Source: Brachybacterium sp. (lineage in GTDB: Bacteria; Actinomycetota; Actinomycetes; Actinomycetales; Dermabacteraceae). From it: DNA of 16,056 nucleotides. The stretch covers positions 1-16,056 of the forward strand of contig JAKDNE010000028.1 of NCBI GenBank assembly GCA_030451965.1, given 5' to 3'. The translations under genes and the position numbers were made by a program. How positions within the stretch are numbered: position 1 is the stretch's first letter; each line of letters starts with the position of its first letter. The notes beneath the pieces were generated by a model. It ran no database searches and was not told the DNA's origin. It was given only the letters and a program-made list of their open reading frames with translations. Positions 6,314-14,594 of the stretch are shown one piece after another.

Positions 6314-7774
6314 ATGAGCGAATCCCCTGATGCCGCGCCCGCCGACGTGGACGACCCGGAGCTGTCGGGCGACGACCAGCCGGAGCTGAAGCAGGCGATC
6401 ACGCCCAAGCTGCTGCTGCTGTTCATCGTCGGCGACATCCTGGGCACCGGCGTGTACGCCCTGACCGGCAAGGTCGCCGGCGAGGTCGGCGGGGCGGGCT
6501 GGCTCCCGATCATCGTCGCCTTCGCCATCGCCATGGTGTCCGCGCTGTCGTACGTCGAGATGGTCACCAAGTACCCGCAGGCCGCAGGCGCGGCGCTGTA
6601 CGTGCACAAGGCCTTCGGCGTCCACTTCCTGACCTTCATGGTCACCTTCGCGGTGCTCTCCTCGGGCATCACCTCGGCCTCGACCAGCGCGATCTTCCTC
6701 TCGGAGAACGTGCTCAAGGCCTTCGCGCTGGAGGAGCCGCTGGGCGATGCGGCCCAGCCCGTCGCCACCGGCATCGCCCTGGCCTTCCTCGCCCTGGTGG
6801 CCCTGATCAACCTGCGCGGCGTCGCCGAATCCGTCAAGGCGAACGTGGCGCTCACGCTCATCGAGCTGTCCGGTCTCTCGCTCGTGATCGTGGTGGGCTT
6901 CATCGCGCTCGGTCGCGGGGAGGCGGACCTCTCACGGGTGATCCTCTTCGAGACCCAGGACGACAAGAGCCTCTTCATGGCGGTGATCGGCGCGACCGCC
7001 CTCGCCTTCTTCTCGATGGTGGGCTTCGAGGACTCGGTGAACATGGCCGAGGAGACCGTGGACCCGGTCAAGAACTTCCCCCGCGCGCTCATCGGGGGCC
7101 TGTCGATCACGGGCGTGATCTACGTGCTGATCTCGGTCCTCGCCGTCGCGGTGGTGCCGATCGGGCAGCTCACCGAGTCCACCACCCCGCTGCTCGAGGT
7201 GGTCAAGGTCGGGGCACCGGGCATCCCGATCGACACGATCTTCGCCTTCATCTCGATCTTCGCGGTGGCCAACACGGTGCTGATCAACATGATGATGGCG
7301 TCCCGCCTGCTCTACGGCATGGCCAAGCAGGGCGTGCTGCCCGGCTTCCTCCAGGGGGTCCTGCGGGGCCGCCGGACCCCGTGGGCCGGGATCGTCTTCT
7401 CCACCGCGCTGGCCTTCGCCCTGGTGCTCACGGTGCGCTACGTGCTCCCCGAGGAGACGATCTCCGCCCTCGGCGGCACCACCGCACTGCTGCTGCTCGC
7501 GGTGTTCGGCCTGGTGAACGTCTCCGTGCTGGTGCTGCGCAAGGACACGGTCGACGTACGGCACTTCCGCACCCCGACGGTGCTGCCGGTGATCGGTGCG
7601 ATCACGGCTTTCGCCCTGATCACCCCGATCGCGCAGCCGCTGCAGAACTACGTGATCGCCGGCGGTCTGCTCGGGATCGGGCTGCTCCTGTACATCATCA
7701 CCTGGCTCTACAACCGTGCGGTGCGGGCCCGCCGCACCCGCTTCCGCCATCCCGACGACCTGGGCAAGCCCTGA
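6314..7774 (+). CDS. APC-family amino-acid permease
   Basis: Secondary transporter of the amino acid-polyamine-organocation family in the cytoplasmic membrane. The 486-residue length and about 12 hydrophobic segments fit. The first helix holds FIVGDILGTGVYALTG, the unwound substrate-binding region of APC helix 1. The internal segment FSMVGFEDSVNMAEETVDP, followed by KNFPRAL, is the conserved helix 6 to loop region. The first 30 residues are acidic and polar. ATG 6314 has GGGAGG (6303-6308) 5 nt upstream. A universal stress protein gene follows after 66 nt with no strong terminator between, so the two probably form one transcript. The substrate cannot be read; the subgroup is annotated variously as amino-acid or cationic amino-acid permease. 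Confidence 0.9.
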   Translation: MSESPDAAPADVDDPELSGDDQPELKQAITPKLLLLFIVGDILGTGVYALTGKVAGEVGGAGWLPIIVAFAIAMVSALSYVEMVTKYPQAAGAALYVHKAFGVHFLTFMVTFAVLSSGITSASTSAIFLSENVLKAFALEEPLGDAAQPVATGIALAFLALVALINLRGVAESVKANVALTLIELSGLSLVIVVGFIALGRGEADLSRVILFETQDDKSLFMAVIGATALAFFSMVGFEDSVNMAEETVDPVKNFPRALIGGLSITGVIYVLISVLAVAVVPIGQLTESTTPLLEVVKVGAPGIPIDTIFAFISIFAVANTVLINMMMASRLLYGMAKQGVLPGFLQGVLRGRRTPWAGIVFSTALAFALVLTVRYVLPEETISALGGTTALLLLAVFGLVNVSVLVLRKDTVDVRHFRTPTVLPVIGAITAFALITPIAQPLQNYVIAGGLLGIGLLLYIITWLYNRAVRARRTRFRHPDDLGKP

Positions 7775-7840
7775 TGCTTCCCCAGCGCTCGGCCGGGTCC
7801 GTTCCGGCAGCCGTCACCCCGTTCCCCCGAGGGAGTTCCG

Positions 7841-8254
7841 ATGTCCACCATCCTGCTGGCCTATGTTCCCAGCGCCACCAGCGAGGCGGCCTTCGCCTTC
7901 GCCGTCGACGAGGCGACGCGGCGTGGCGCCTCCCTGCTCGTGCTCGCCTCCGAACGGGCGCCCGATCCGCGCAAGGAGCGGGAAGTGGCCGATCGGCGCC
8001 CGCTCGAGGAACGACTGGCGGAGACCGGTCTCGAGTTCGAGCTGCGCGCCGTCCCCAAGCGGGATGATCCCGCGGACGACATCCTCGATGCCGTCGAGCA
8101 CGACGACGTCATCCTGGTGGTGCTCGGGATCCGCAAGCGCACCCCGATCGGGAAGATCCTGCTGGGATCGACCTCGCAGCGGGTCGCGATCGAGTCCCCG
8201 GTGCCGGTGGTGCTGGTCAAGCCCGAGGGCTTCGTGCCGCCGACGCGGTTCTGA
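7841..8254 (+). CDS. Universal stress protein (UspA family), single domain
   Basis: Small cytoplasmic Usp protein of 137 aa, one domain long. The N-terminal strand STILLAYVPS, the helix with AFAFAVDEATRRGASLLVL and the C-terminal SPVPVVLVKP strand are typical. In the nucleotide loop GIRKRTPIGKILLGS, the usual second glycine of the G-2X-G-9X-G(S/T) motif is Lys99, while Gly96, Gly109 and Ser110 are kept. ATP binding is therefore possible but not assured. ATG 7841 has GAGGGAG (7829-7835) 5 nt upstream. It follows the APC permease by 66 nt and is probably co-transcribed; Usp proteins encoded next to APC permeases are thought to modulate transport or signal stress, but that is inference here. Confidence 0.88.
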   Translation: MSTILLAYVPSATSEAAFAFAVDEATRRGASLLVLASERAPDPRKEREVADRRPLEERLAETGLEFELRAVPKRDDPADDILDAVEHDDVILVVLGIRKRTPIGKILLGSTSQRVAIESPVPVVLVKPEGFVPPTRF

Positions 8255-8313
8255 GCGCTCCGGACGGGCCGGTGCCGCGGTGACGTTCACCACGCGGGGC
8301 CGGCACTCACGGG

Positions 8314-8376
8314 CCTCCGGCGGGCCGCCGAGTCTTGTTTCTCTCGCGCGTGCGCGCGAGTGCTTCCTGCCGGAGG
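8314..8376. terminator. Nested inverted repeats after the stress-protein gene, possible terminator
   Basis: An outer stem pairs 8314-8324 with 8366-8376 (core CCTCCGGC with GCCGGAGG, 10 of 11 Watson-Crick plus one G-U). Inside it, CTCGCGCG (8343-8350) and CGCGCGAG (8353-8360) are perfectly complementary, leaving a 2-nt spacer (4 nt if the last pair opens). The block lies about 60 nt after the usp stop and upstream of the mrp promoter candidate. No U-tract follows on the plus strand. It may end the upstream transcript; the inner 18-bp palindrome could instead be a protein-binding site. The rest of the 210-nt gap is described under the promoter and leader ORF. Confidence 0.4.
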
Positions 8377-8390
8377 GGAGCGGAGCGAAG

Positions 8391-8419
8391 TTGGGGCGGC
8401 CAGAAGAACTCGCTAGGAT
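8391..8419 (+). promoter_or_regulatory. Promoter candidate of the mrp operon
   Basis: TTGGGG (8391-8396) and TAGGAT (8414-8419) are exactly 17 bp apart. The -10 ends 7 nt before ATG 8427, so the transcript would start at or next to that ATG. This is the best-formed sigma70-like promoter in the window. Confidence 0.5.
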
Positions 8420-8426
8420 CCCCCCC

Positions 8427-8471
8427 ATGATCCGCCACGACGCCTCCGACCGCTTCGGGCCGGGGTGCTGA
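8427..8471 (+). CDS. 14-codon leader ORF overlapping the mrpA start
   Basis: ATG 8427 opens a peptide of 14 residues, MIRHDASDRFGPGC. Its TGA (8469-8471) overlaps the region of the mrpA start: GTG 8465 lies inside its last codons and GTG 8474 begins 2 nt after its stop. It stands 7 nt behind a well-spaced promoter, so it may be translated from a leaderless mRNA and pass ribosomes to mrpA by termination and reinitiation. The ORF and geometry are seen; translation and function are inferred. Confidence 0.4.
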   Translation: MIRHDASDRFGPGC

Positions 8472-11400
8472 CGGTGTCGGTGCTGTGGACCGTGCTGATC
8501 CTTGTCGCGACTGTCGCGATCACCCCGGTCCTCGACCGGGCCTTCGGCCGGTCCGCCTGCTGGATCCTCGCCGGGCTGTACCTCGCGGCCACGGCGGCGC
8601 TGGTCCCCGCGGCGGCGACCGTCCTCGGTGGGACCGACGATGACTCGCTGACCACGTTCTCGGTCCCCTGGGCCGGGCAATGGGGCATCGACTTCGCGCT
8701 CAAGGCGGACGGCATCGGCATCGTCTTCGCGATGATCGCCCTGGTCATCGGTGCGGTGGTGCTCGCATACTCGGCCCGCTACTTCGACCCGGGCCGACAG
8801 CTCAGCTTCTCGCTGGTGATGGCGGTGTTCACGCTGTCGATGGTGGTGCTGGTCCTCGCCGACGATCTCGTGCTGCTGTTCGTGGCCTGGGAACTGACCT
8901 CGATCGCCTCGTTCCTCCTGATCGCCCGCTCCGGTCGCGGGGGGCAGGCCGCCTCGATGCGCACGCTGCTGATCACCTTCCTCGGCGGACTCACGCTGCT
9001 GGCCGCGGTCGCGCTGATGGTGCTGCGTCTGGGCACCTCCTCGGTGAGCGAGGTGCTCGCCTCCGACGTCTGGACGACGGACCCCGCATTCACCACCCTC
9101 GTCGCGGTGCTGGTCGCGATCGCGGCATGCACGAAATCGGCCCAGTTCCCCTTCCACGTGTGGCTGCCGGACGCCATGGCCGCGGCGACCCCGGTCTCCG
9201 CATACCTCCACGCCGCCGCTGTCGTGAAGGCGGGCATCTTCCTGCTGCTGCGCTTCAGCCCGGCGTTCCACGACGTGATCACGTGGAACGTCCTGCTGAT
9301 CATCGCCGGGCTCGTCACCGCGTTCGTCGGCGGAGTCCTGGCCCTGCAGCAGCCCGATCTCAAGAAGCTCATGGCCTATTCGACGGTCAGCCAGCTGGGC
9401 CTGATCGTCACCCTGATCGGGGTGGGCACCGAGGTCGCGATCCTCGCGGCGGTGCTCCACACCATCGCGCACGCCCTGTTCAAGTCCGGGCTGTTCATGA
9501 TGGTCGGGGTGATCGACCACGCCGTCAACACCCGGGAGCTGCGCCGGATGCCGGCCCTGGCCCGCGCCCTGCCGGGCTCCTTCGTGGTCACCCTGCTGGG
9601 CTGCATGTCCATGGCCGGGCTGCCGCCGATGCTCGGCTTCGCCTCGAAGGAGTCGCTGCTGACCGGTGCCCTGTCCGTCGAGGGAGGCGCCTGGGCGGGC
9701 TGGGCGGTCGCCCTCGGCATCGCGGGCGCCAGCGTCCTGACCTTCGCCTACTGCGCGAAGATCGTGCTGGGCGCCTTCATCGACGGGCGGGACGAGGCGG
9801 CGCTGGCGCGGGACGACGCCGCCCCGGACGGCGCGGGCGCCGAGCCGACGCCCGCCGCATCGAGCGGTGCTGCGACGAGCGGCACCGATGCGGCGGGCGC
9901 GACCATCCGCGCGGCGGACGCGCACCGTCCCGGTGCGCTGCTGCTGTGGCCGGCTGCGCTGCCGATCCTCGCGGGCCTGCCCCTTGCCGTCTTCGTCGGT
10001 GTGCTGGACACCCCGGTCGGCCGGGCGATGGAGGCGGCCCTCGGAGGCGAGCTCCATCCTCACCTCGCGCTGTGGCATGGCATCACGCCTGAGCTGGGCA
10101 TCACCATCGCCGTGATCGTGGCCGGCACGTTGCTCGCACTGGGCCGCCGGCGCCTGCTCCCCCTGCTCGAGGACCACCCCTTCCCGATCGACGGAGCGCG
10201 CGCCCTGACCGCGGTGGACGCGCTGGCCGAGCGCGTCGCCCGGGTGCTGGTGCGACCGATCGCCTCGGACGAACCGATGCGCCACCTGGGCGCGGTCCTG
10301 GTGTCGTTCGCGGCCATCGTCCTCGGTGCCCTGATCGCCCTGGGACGCGGTCTCCCCCCGCTGACCGACGGCATGAACCAGCCCCTCGACGTCGTCCTGC
10401 TGGTGCTGATGACCGCTGCCGTCATCACCCTGTGCACGCGTCGGGACCGGCTCGGCGCCGCGGTGACGCTCTCGGCGATCGGGATCCTCGCCACCGTGCA
10501 GATCCTGGTGCTGGGTGCTCCGGACGTCGCCCTGACCCAGCTGCTCGTCGAGTCGCTGACGATCATCATCATCATGCTCGTGCTGCAGCGGCTGCCGCGG
10601 GGCTTCCTCGCCACCGCACGGCCCCGTCGGCGCGGCGCTCTCGTCGTCGCCGTCCTGATGGGCCTCGCCAGCGGTGCCGGGATGTTCCTGTTCATGGGCC
10701 GCCGCGGCCGCAGCGACGTCGCGGAGTACTACATCGCGCACGCCGAGGAGATCACGGGCGGGCACAACATCGTCAACGTGATCCTGGTGGAGTTCCGTGC
10801 CCTGGACACCCTCGGCGAGCTGTCCGTGCTGGGGATGGCCGGTGTCGCGATCGTCGCGCTGATCTCCAGCGTCCGTCACCGGTTCATCGATCCCTCGGAC
10901 GACTCGGACGCCTCGGACATCGTGGATGCCGAGGAGGCGGTCGAGGAGGCGCGCACCCCGGCCCTGCGCGAGGAGGGGACCTCGGCGCATCGCGCGATCC
11001 GCTCCGCGTGGGGCAACGCAGCGGCCCTGCAGCTCATGGTGCGGGTCACCGCCCCGATCCTCGTGATCATCTCGGCCGTGCTGTTCCTGCGCGGGCACAA
11101 TGCCCCGGGAGGCGGCTTCATCGCCGCTCTGGTCGGTTCCGCCATCGTCGCCCTGCTGTACCTGTCCACCTCGAGGGACCGACAGATCGGTCCGCCGAGG
11201 CTGCCACTGGCCCTCATCGGCGGAGGGGTCGCCACCGCGCTCGGCGCCGGGTTCCTGGGGTTCACCCGCAGCGGTTTCCTCGAGCCCCTGCACGGCGAGG
11301 TGCTGGGCATGCATCTCTCCTCCGCGATGATCTTCGACCTCGGCGTCTATCTGGCCGTGCTGGGACTGGTGATGATCGCGGTGAACCTGCTGGGGGCGAG

Positions 11401-11584
11401 CGCGACCGGCGGCACGCCGCCCGGGGAGGGCACCCGTGAACGCACCGACGAAGCGGTCGAGGGCGAGCTCCCGGGACCGCTGGAGACCACCCGCGGGGAA
11501 CCCGCGCCGCGTCGCCGACGGGTCGGGGTGGCCACCGCGCACCTCGACACAGGCACCGAGCCGAAGGAGGCGGGTCGCCGATGA
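8465..11584 (+). CDS. mrpA: Mrp/Mnh cation:proton antiporter subunit A with fused subunit B domain
   Basis: Largest membrane subunit of the multi-subunit Na+(K+)/H+ antiporter. The first ~600 residues are related to complex I subunit NuoL. Key ionisable residues are present: Glu143 in LLFVAWELTS, Lys224 and His231 in TKSAQFPFHVWLPDAM, and Lys255 in AAVVKAGIF. A subunit-A-specific region follows. Residues ~855-985 are an MnhB domain, with FLRGHNAPGGGFIAAL and MIFDLGVYLAVLG, which explains why no separate mrpB exists. At 1039 aa it is long. An Ala/Asp/Thr-rich insert at ~440-487, an acidic linker at ~806-848 and a charged tail of ~50 residues lie between membrane blocks. GTG 8465 gives the longest form; GTG 8474, with GGGG (8462-8465) 8 nt upstream and just after the leader-ORF stop, is equally plausible. 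It overlaps mrpC by ATGA. Confidence 0.95.
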   Translation: MLTVSVLWTVLILVATVAITPVLDRAFGRSACWILAGLYLAATAALVPAAATVLGGTDDDSLTTFSVPWAGQWGIDFALKADGIGIVFAMIALVIGAVVLAYSARYFDPGRQLSFSLVMAVFTLSMVVLVLADDLVLLFVAWELTSIASFLLIARSGRGGQAASMRTLLITFLGGLTLLAAVALMVLRLGTSSVSEVLASDVWTTDPAFTTLVAVLVAIAACTKSAQFPFHVWLPDAMAAATPVSAYLHAAAVVKAGIFLLLRFSPAFHDVITWNVLLIIAGLVTAFVGGVLALQQPDLKKLMAYSTVSQLGLIVTLIGVGTEVAILAAVLHTIAHALFKSGLFMMVGVIDHAVNTRELRRMPALARALPGSFVVTLLGCMSMAGLPPMLGFASKESLLTGALSVEGGAWAGWAVALGIAGASVLTFAYCAKIVLGAFIDGRDEAALARDDAAPDGAGAEPTPAASSGAATSGTDAAGATIRAADAHRPGALLLWPAALPILAGLPLAVFVGVLDTPVGRAMEAALGGELHPHLALWHGITPELGITIAVIVAGTLLALGRRRLLPLLEDHPFPIDGARALTAVDALAERVARVLVRPIASDEPMRHLGAVLVSFAAIVLGALIALGRGLPPLTDGMNQPLDVVLLVLMTAAVITLCTRRDRLGAAVTLSAIGILATVQILVLGAPDVALTQLLVESLTIIIIMLVLQRLPRGFLATARPRRRGALVVAVLMGLASGAGMFLFMGRRGRSDVAEYYIAHAEEITGGHNIVNVILVEFRALDTLGELSVLGMAGVAIVALISSVRHRFIDPSDDSDASDIVDAEEAVEEARTPALREEGTSAHRAIRSAWGNAAALQLMVRVTAPILVIISAVLFLRGHNAPGGGFIAALVGSAIVALLYLSTSRDRQIGPPRLPLALIGGGVATALGAGFLGFTRSGFLEPLHGEVLGMHLSSAMIFDLGVYLAVLGLVMIAVNLLGASATGGTPPGEGTRERTDEAVEGELPGPLETTRGEPAPRRRRVGVATAHLDTGTEPKEAGRR

Positions 11585-11913
11585 TCCTCAGCCTGACCGT
11601 GGCCGTCCTCGTGACCGGTGGTGTCTACCTCCTGCTCCAGCGCAACATGGTGCGCGCCGTCTTCGGCATCACGCTGCTCAGCCATGCGGCGAACTTCGTG
11701 CTGCTGGCGGCCGGGGTCCCCGGATGGCGCGCCGAGCCGCTCACCGATATCTCGGCCCGCGCCGATATGGCGGACCCGCTGCCGCAGGCCTTCGTCCTGA
11801 CGGCCATCGTCATCACCATGGCGGTCACCATCTTCATGCTGACCCTGGCCGTCATCGGGCGTGACGACGACATGTCCCAGCACCCGCCGACCGGGGAGCC
11901 CCGAGACCAATGA
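11581..11913 (+). CDS. mrpC: Mrp/Mnh antiporter subunit C
   Basis: Small NuoK-like subunit of the Mrp complex, 110 aa, with three hydrophobic helices (about residues 2-16, 20-41 and 62-88). The stretch QRNMVRAVFGITLLSHAANFVLL is the family core, and PLPQAFVLTAIVI is the conserved third-helix entry. In the complex it stands between the A and D modules. The short C-terminus is polar. It starts within an ATGA overlap with mrpA and ends in an ATGA overlap with mrpD, which supports coupled translation in fixed order. Confidence 0.94.
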   Translation: MILSLTVAVLVTGGVYLLLQRNMVRAVFGITLLSHAANFVLLAAGVPGWRAEPLTDISARADMADPLPQAFVLTAIVITMAVTIFMLTLAVIGRDDDMSQHPPTGEPRDQ

Positions 11914-13448
11914 TCCCTGCCGTCGATCCCGCGCTGCTGCCGCTCTTCGTCGTGGTCCCCCTGCTGGGGGCCGCGCTCCTGGTGCTCGTCCGCCGGGCCG
12001 TGATGGAGCACGTGCTGCTGCTCGGGGTCCCTGTGCTGCTCGGGGCCGGAGCCCTGTGGCTGCTGCTGTTCCACCGGTCGGTGCCGGTGATCGCCCATGC
12101 CGTGGGAGGGTTCTCCGACGTCCTGTCGATCCCCTTCGTCTCCGACTCGGCCAGTGCTGTGATGCTGCTGGTCACGTCCCTCTCCACCCTCGCGGCGAGC
12201 GTGTTCCTGCTGCTGACGGGCGAGTCCCGCTATCGGTTCGTGCCCCCGCTGGTGCTGCTGCTGACCGCCGGGGTCAACGGCGCCCTGCTCACCGGCGACC
12301 TGTTCAACCTGTTCGTGTGGGTCGAGGTCATGCTGATGCCCTCCTACGCGCTCATCGCGGTGACCGGCACCTGGCGCCGGCTCGGCATCGGTCGGCTGTT
12401 CGTCCTGGTCAATCTGCTCACCTCGACGATTCTCGTGATCGGTGTGGGCTTCGTGTACGGGACCGCGGGCACCGTGAACCTCGCCGAGCTGGCCGGCGCG
12501 GGCAGCGAGGACCCGAGGATCGCGGCCGCACTCGCCGTGGTGCTGCTGGCCCTCGCGGTCAAGGGCGGCATGGTGCCGGTGCACTCCTGGCTGCCGCGCG
12601 CCTACCCGGCGACCTCGGCCGGGATCATGGCCCTGTTCTCCGCCCTGCACACCAAGGTGGCGCTGTACGCGATCTACCGCATCGTCTCGGTGACCTTCTC
12701 CGACGGCATGCCGTTCCTCGCGGTGCTCGCGGTCCTGGTGATCGCGACCATCCTCCTCGGCGCGTTCTCCACCGCCGCCTCGTCCCGGCTGCGCACCGCG
12801 ATGGGGCACCAGATGGTGGCCGGCGTCGGCCACATCCTGCTGGGACTGGTGCTGTTCACCCAGCTCTCGCTCACGGCGGGACTGCTCTACCTGGTCCACC
12901 ACGTGGTGACGATATCGGCGCTGCTGCTGACCACGGGCGCGATCGAGCACACCTACGGGTCCGGCCGTCTCGAGCATCTCTCCGGGCTGGCCCGGCGTGA
13001 TCCGTGGGTCATCGCGGTCCTCGCCCTGGGCCTGTTCAGCCTCGTGGGACTGCCGCCGACGTCCGGCCTGTGGGGCAAGATCGGCCTGCTCGGAGCCTCC
13101 GCCGAGCAGATCCCGACCGGGGACGTCGTCCTCGGCTGGGCCGCGATCATCGCGGTGCTGGCGGCGTCCGTGGGATCTCTTCTGGGGCTGCAGCGGCTGT
13201 GGCGCGGGATCGCCTGGGGCGAGGACATGACCACCTATCGGCCCGATGACGCACGGACCGGGCGCGGCGCCGAGGTCACGCTGCCGGCGGAGGTCCGGGT
13301 GCCGTGGAGGCTCGCGCTGCCGGGTGCGTCGATGATGGCGCTGTCGCTCGCGATGTTCGTCGGCATCGGGCTGCTGCTGCCGTTCTTCGATGCCGCTGCG
13401 GCCGGGCTGCTCGACGTCGACGCCTATGTGGAAGCGGTGAAGGGCTGA
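11910..13448 (+). CDS. mrpD: Mrp/Mnh antiporter subunit D
   Basis: Second large proton-translocating subunit, related to complex I NuoM/NuoN, 512 aa with about 14 hydrophobic helices. The proton_antipo_M core is intact: Glu139 in LFVWVEVMLMPSYAL, Lys218 in AVKGGMVPVHSWLP, and Lys249 in ALHTKVALYAIYRI. These charged residues match those needed for antiport in studied Mrp systems. FSLVGLPPTSGLWGK is the typical late-helix signature. Starts in an ATGA overlap with mrpC. The stop shares one base with the next start (TGATG). Confidence 0.95.
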   Translation: MIPAVDPALLPLFVVVPLLGAALLVLVRRAVMEHVLLLGVPVLLGAGALWLLLFHRSVPVIAHAVGGFSDVLSIPFVSDSASAVMLLVTSLSTLAASVFLLLTGESRYRFVPPLVLLLTAGVNGALLTGDLFNLFVWVEVMLMPSYALIAVTGTWRRLGIGRLFVLVNLLTSTILVIGVGFVYGTAGTVNLAELAGAGSEDPRIAAALAVVLLALAVKGGMVPVHSWLPRAYPATSAGIMALFSALHTKVALYAIYRIVSVTFSDGMPFLAVLAVLVIATILLGAFSTAASSRLRTAMGHQMVAGVGHILLGLVLFTQLSLTAGLLYLVHHVVTISALLLTTGAIEHTYGSGRLEHLSGLARRDPWVIAVLALGLFSLVGLPPTSGLWGKIGLLGASAEQIPTGDVVLGWAAIIAVLAASVGSLLGLQRLWRGIAWGEDMTTYRPDDARTGRGAEVTLPAEVRVPWRLALPGASMMALSLAMFVGIGLLLPFFDAAAAGLLDVDAYVEAVKG

Positions 13449-13945
13449 TGATGCGCCTGTGGTATTCGGTGAGCTACGTGCTGTGGATTCTCGTGGAGAT
13501 CGTCAAGGGATCTCTCGACGTCGCCCGCGGCGTCTACAGCCGCCGCACCCTCAGTTCTCCCGCGATCGTGGAGTATCCGCTGCGCGGCACGACCGACGTC
13601 GAGATCGTCGCCATGGCCTCCTCGATCACGATCACCCCCGGCACCCTCGTGGTCGGCACCGCCCACGGCACCGTGGACGAGGGTCCCAGCCTGTTCGTGC
13701 ACGTGCTGTTCGCCGAGTCCCGTGAGCAGATCGTCGCCGACCTCACCGAGATGGAGGACCGGCTGCTGCACGCCACGCGAGGCCGGAGAGGGGCGGAGGA
13801 GGCTCGCCGGCCGCACCGCAGCGGGGCCGTCGACGTGCGCTTCGTCGACGGTCGGATGGCCCGCCGTGTGCGGGAGGACGATGGACGAGATGCGCGCAGG
13901 TCACCCGGGCCGCTGCGCCCCACGGATCCGGAGGAGAAGCGATGA
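13448..13945 (+). CDS. mrpE: Mrp/Mnh antiporter subunit E
   Basis: MrpE subunit, 165 aa, required for stable complex and antiport in studied systems. The N-terminal hydrophobic segment (LWYSVSYVLWILVEIVKGSL) is short for the family, which often has two or three helices before the cytosolic domain. After it come the conserved PAIVEYPL, a soluble domain with SITITPGTLVV, and VHVLFAE. The last ~55 residues are very rich in Arg, Asp and Gly and look disordered. The start is ATG 13448 in a TGATG junction with mrpD; a second ATG follows at once. It ends in an ATGA overlap with mrpF. Confidence 0.92.
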   Translation: MMRLWYSVSYVLWILVEIVKGSLDVARGVYSRRTLSSPAIVEYPLRGTTDVEIVAMASSITITPGTLVVGTAHGTVDEGPSLFVHVLFAESREQIVADLTEMEDRLLHATRGRRGAEEARRPHRSGAVDVRFVDGRMARRVREDDGRDARRSPGPLRPTDPEEKR

Positions 13946-14202
13946 GCGTCGTGCTGTGGATGACCGTCGTCCTGCTGGCGGCGACGATCCTGGTGGGCCT
14001 GTTCCGGATCGCGACCGCGCCCGATCCGGCCAGTCGCGCGGTCGTCGGTGACCTCGTCTTCTTCTCCGCCATCGGCGTGATCGTGCTGGTGGGTCTGTTC
14101 AAGGAGTCGGCGGCCGCGGTGGATGCGGCGCTGATCGCCTCGGTGCTCGGGATCCTGGCCACCGTGGCGCTCGCCCGGATCCTCACCAGGGGGCGTCGAT
14201 GA
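13942..14202 (+). CDS. mrpF: Mrp/Mnh antiporter subunit F
   Basis: Small membrane subunit of 86 aa with three hydrophobic helices. RIATAPDPASRAVVGDLVFFSA is read here as the family core segment linking helices one and two, including the usual polar loop with Arg and Asp; this part is 20 or more residues, so only its key residues R, D, P, R and D are noted as typical. Length and placement between mrpE and mrpG agree. Both ends are ATGA overlaps. Confidence 0.92.
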   Translation: MSVVLWMTVVLLAATILVGLFRIATAPDPASRAVVGDLVFFSAIGVIVLVGLFKESAAAVDAALIASVLGILATVALARILTRGRR

Positions 14203-14594
14203 TGGCTGTGCTCGACGTCGCGATGACGGTGCTGATCTCCGTGCTCCTGCTCGGGGGCGGGTTCTGGATGTTCACCTCGGCCCTGTCGATGTTCCATGCC
14301 CGGGACTCGCTGTCCCGGATCAACGTGCTCTCCCCGGCGACGGGCCTGGGCCTGCCGATGATCGTGGTCGGTGCGTTCCTGCAGCACACCCGCACCGATG
14401 GGTTCGCACTCGACCTGCTGCTGAAGACGGTCATCACCGTCATCGCCCTGATCATCGTCTCGTCGGTGGCCTCGAACGTCCTGTCCCGCGCCGCGTATTC
14501 GTCGGGGAACCCGGTCGATCCGCGCACCGCCCCGCAGGACCTCGAGCGGGCTCCGGGCGATGGGGAGCAGACACCCCACAGCGACGACCGCTGA
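14199..14594 (+). CDS. mrpG: Mrp/Mnh antiporter subunit G
   Basis: Last subunit of the Mrp complex, PhaG/MnhG/YufB family, 131 aa. Three hydrophobic helices are seen. The conserved FHARDSLSRINVLSPATGLG loop after helix one and the third helix, ending before HPN-type variants, are typical; the C-terminal ~35 residues are polar and acidic. It starts in an ATGA overlap with mrpF and closes the operon, followed directly by hairpin-forming sequence. Confidence 0.92.
   Translation: MMAVLDVAMTVLISVLLLGGGFWMFTSALSMFHARDSLSRINVLSPATGLGLPMIVVGAFLQHTRTDGFALDLLLKTVITVIALIIVSSVASNVLSRAAYSSGNPVDPRTAPQDLERAPGDGEQTPHSDDR

Noticed and set aside
8255..8426. A small gene in the usp-mrpA gap
   Set aside because: No frame with a start, ribosome site and coding-like third-position bias is seen; inverted repeats and a promoter explain the sequence better.
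7814..11542. A 1242-codon open frame on the minus strand across usp, the gap and mrpA
   Set aside because: Composition is extreme (Asp, His, Gln, Arg, Gly) with no hydrophobic core or motif. It is the mirror of GC-rich third positions of the real plus-strand genes, which carry clear Usp and Mrp signatures.
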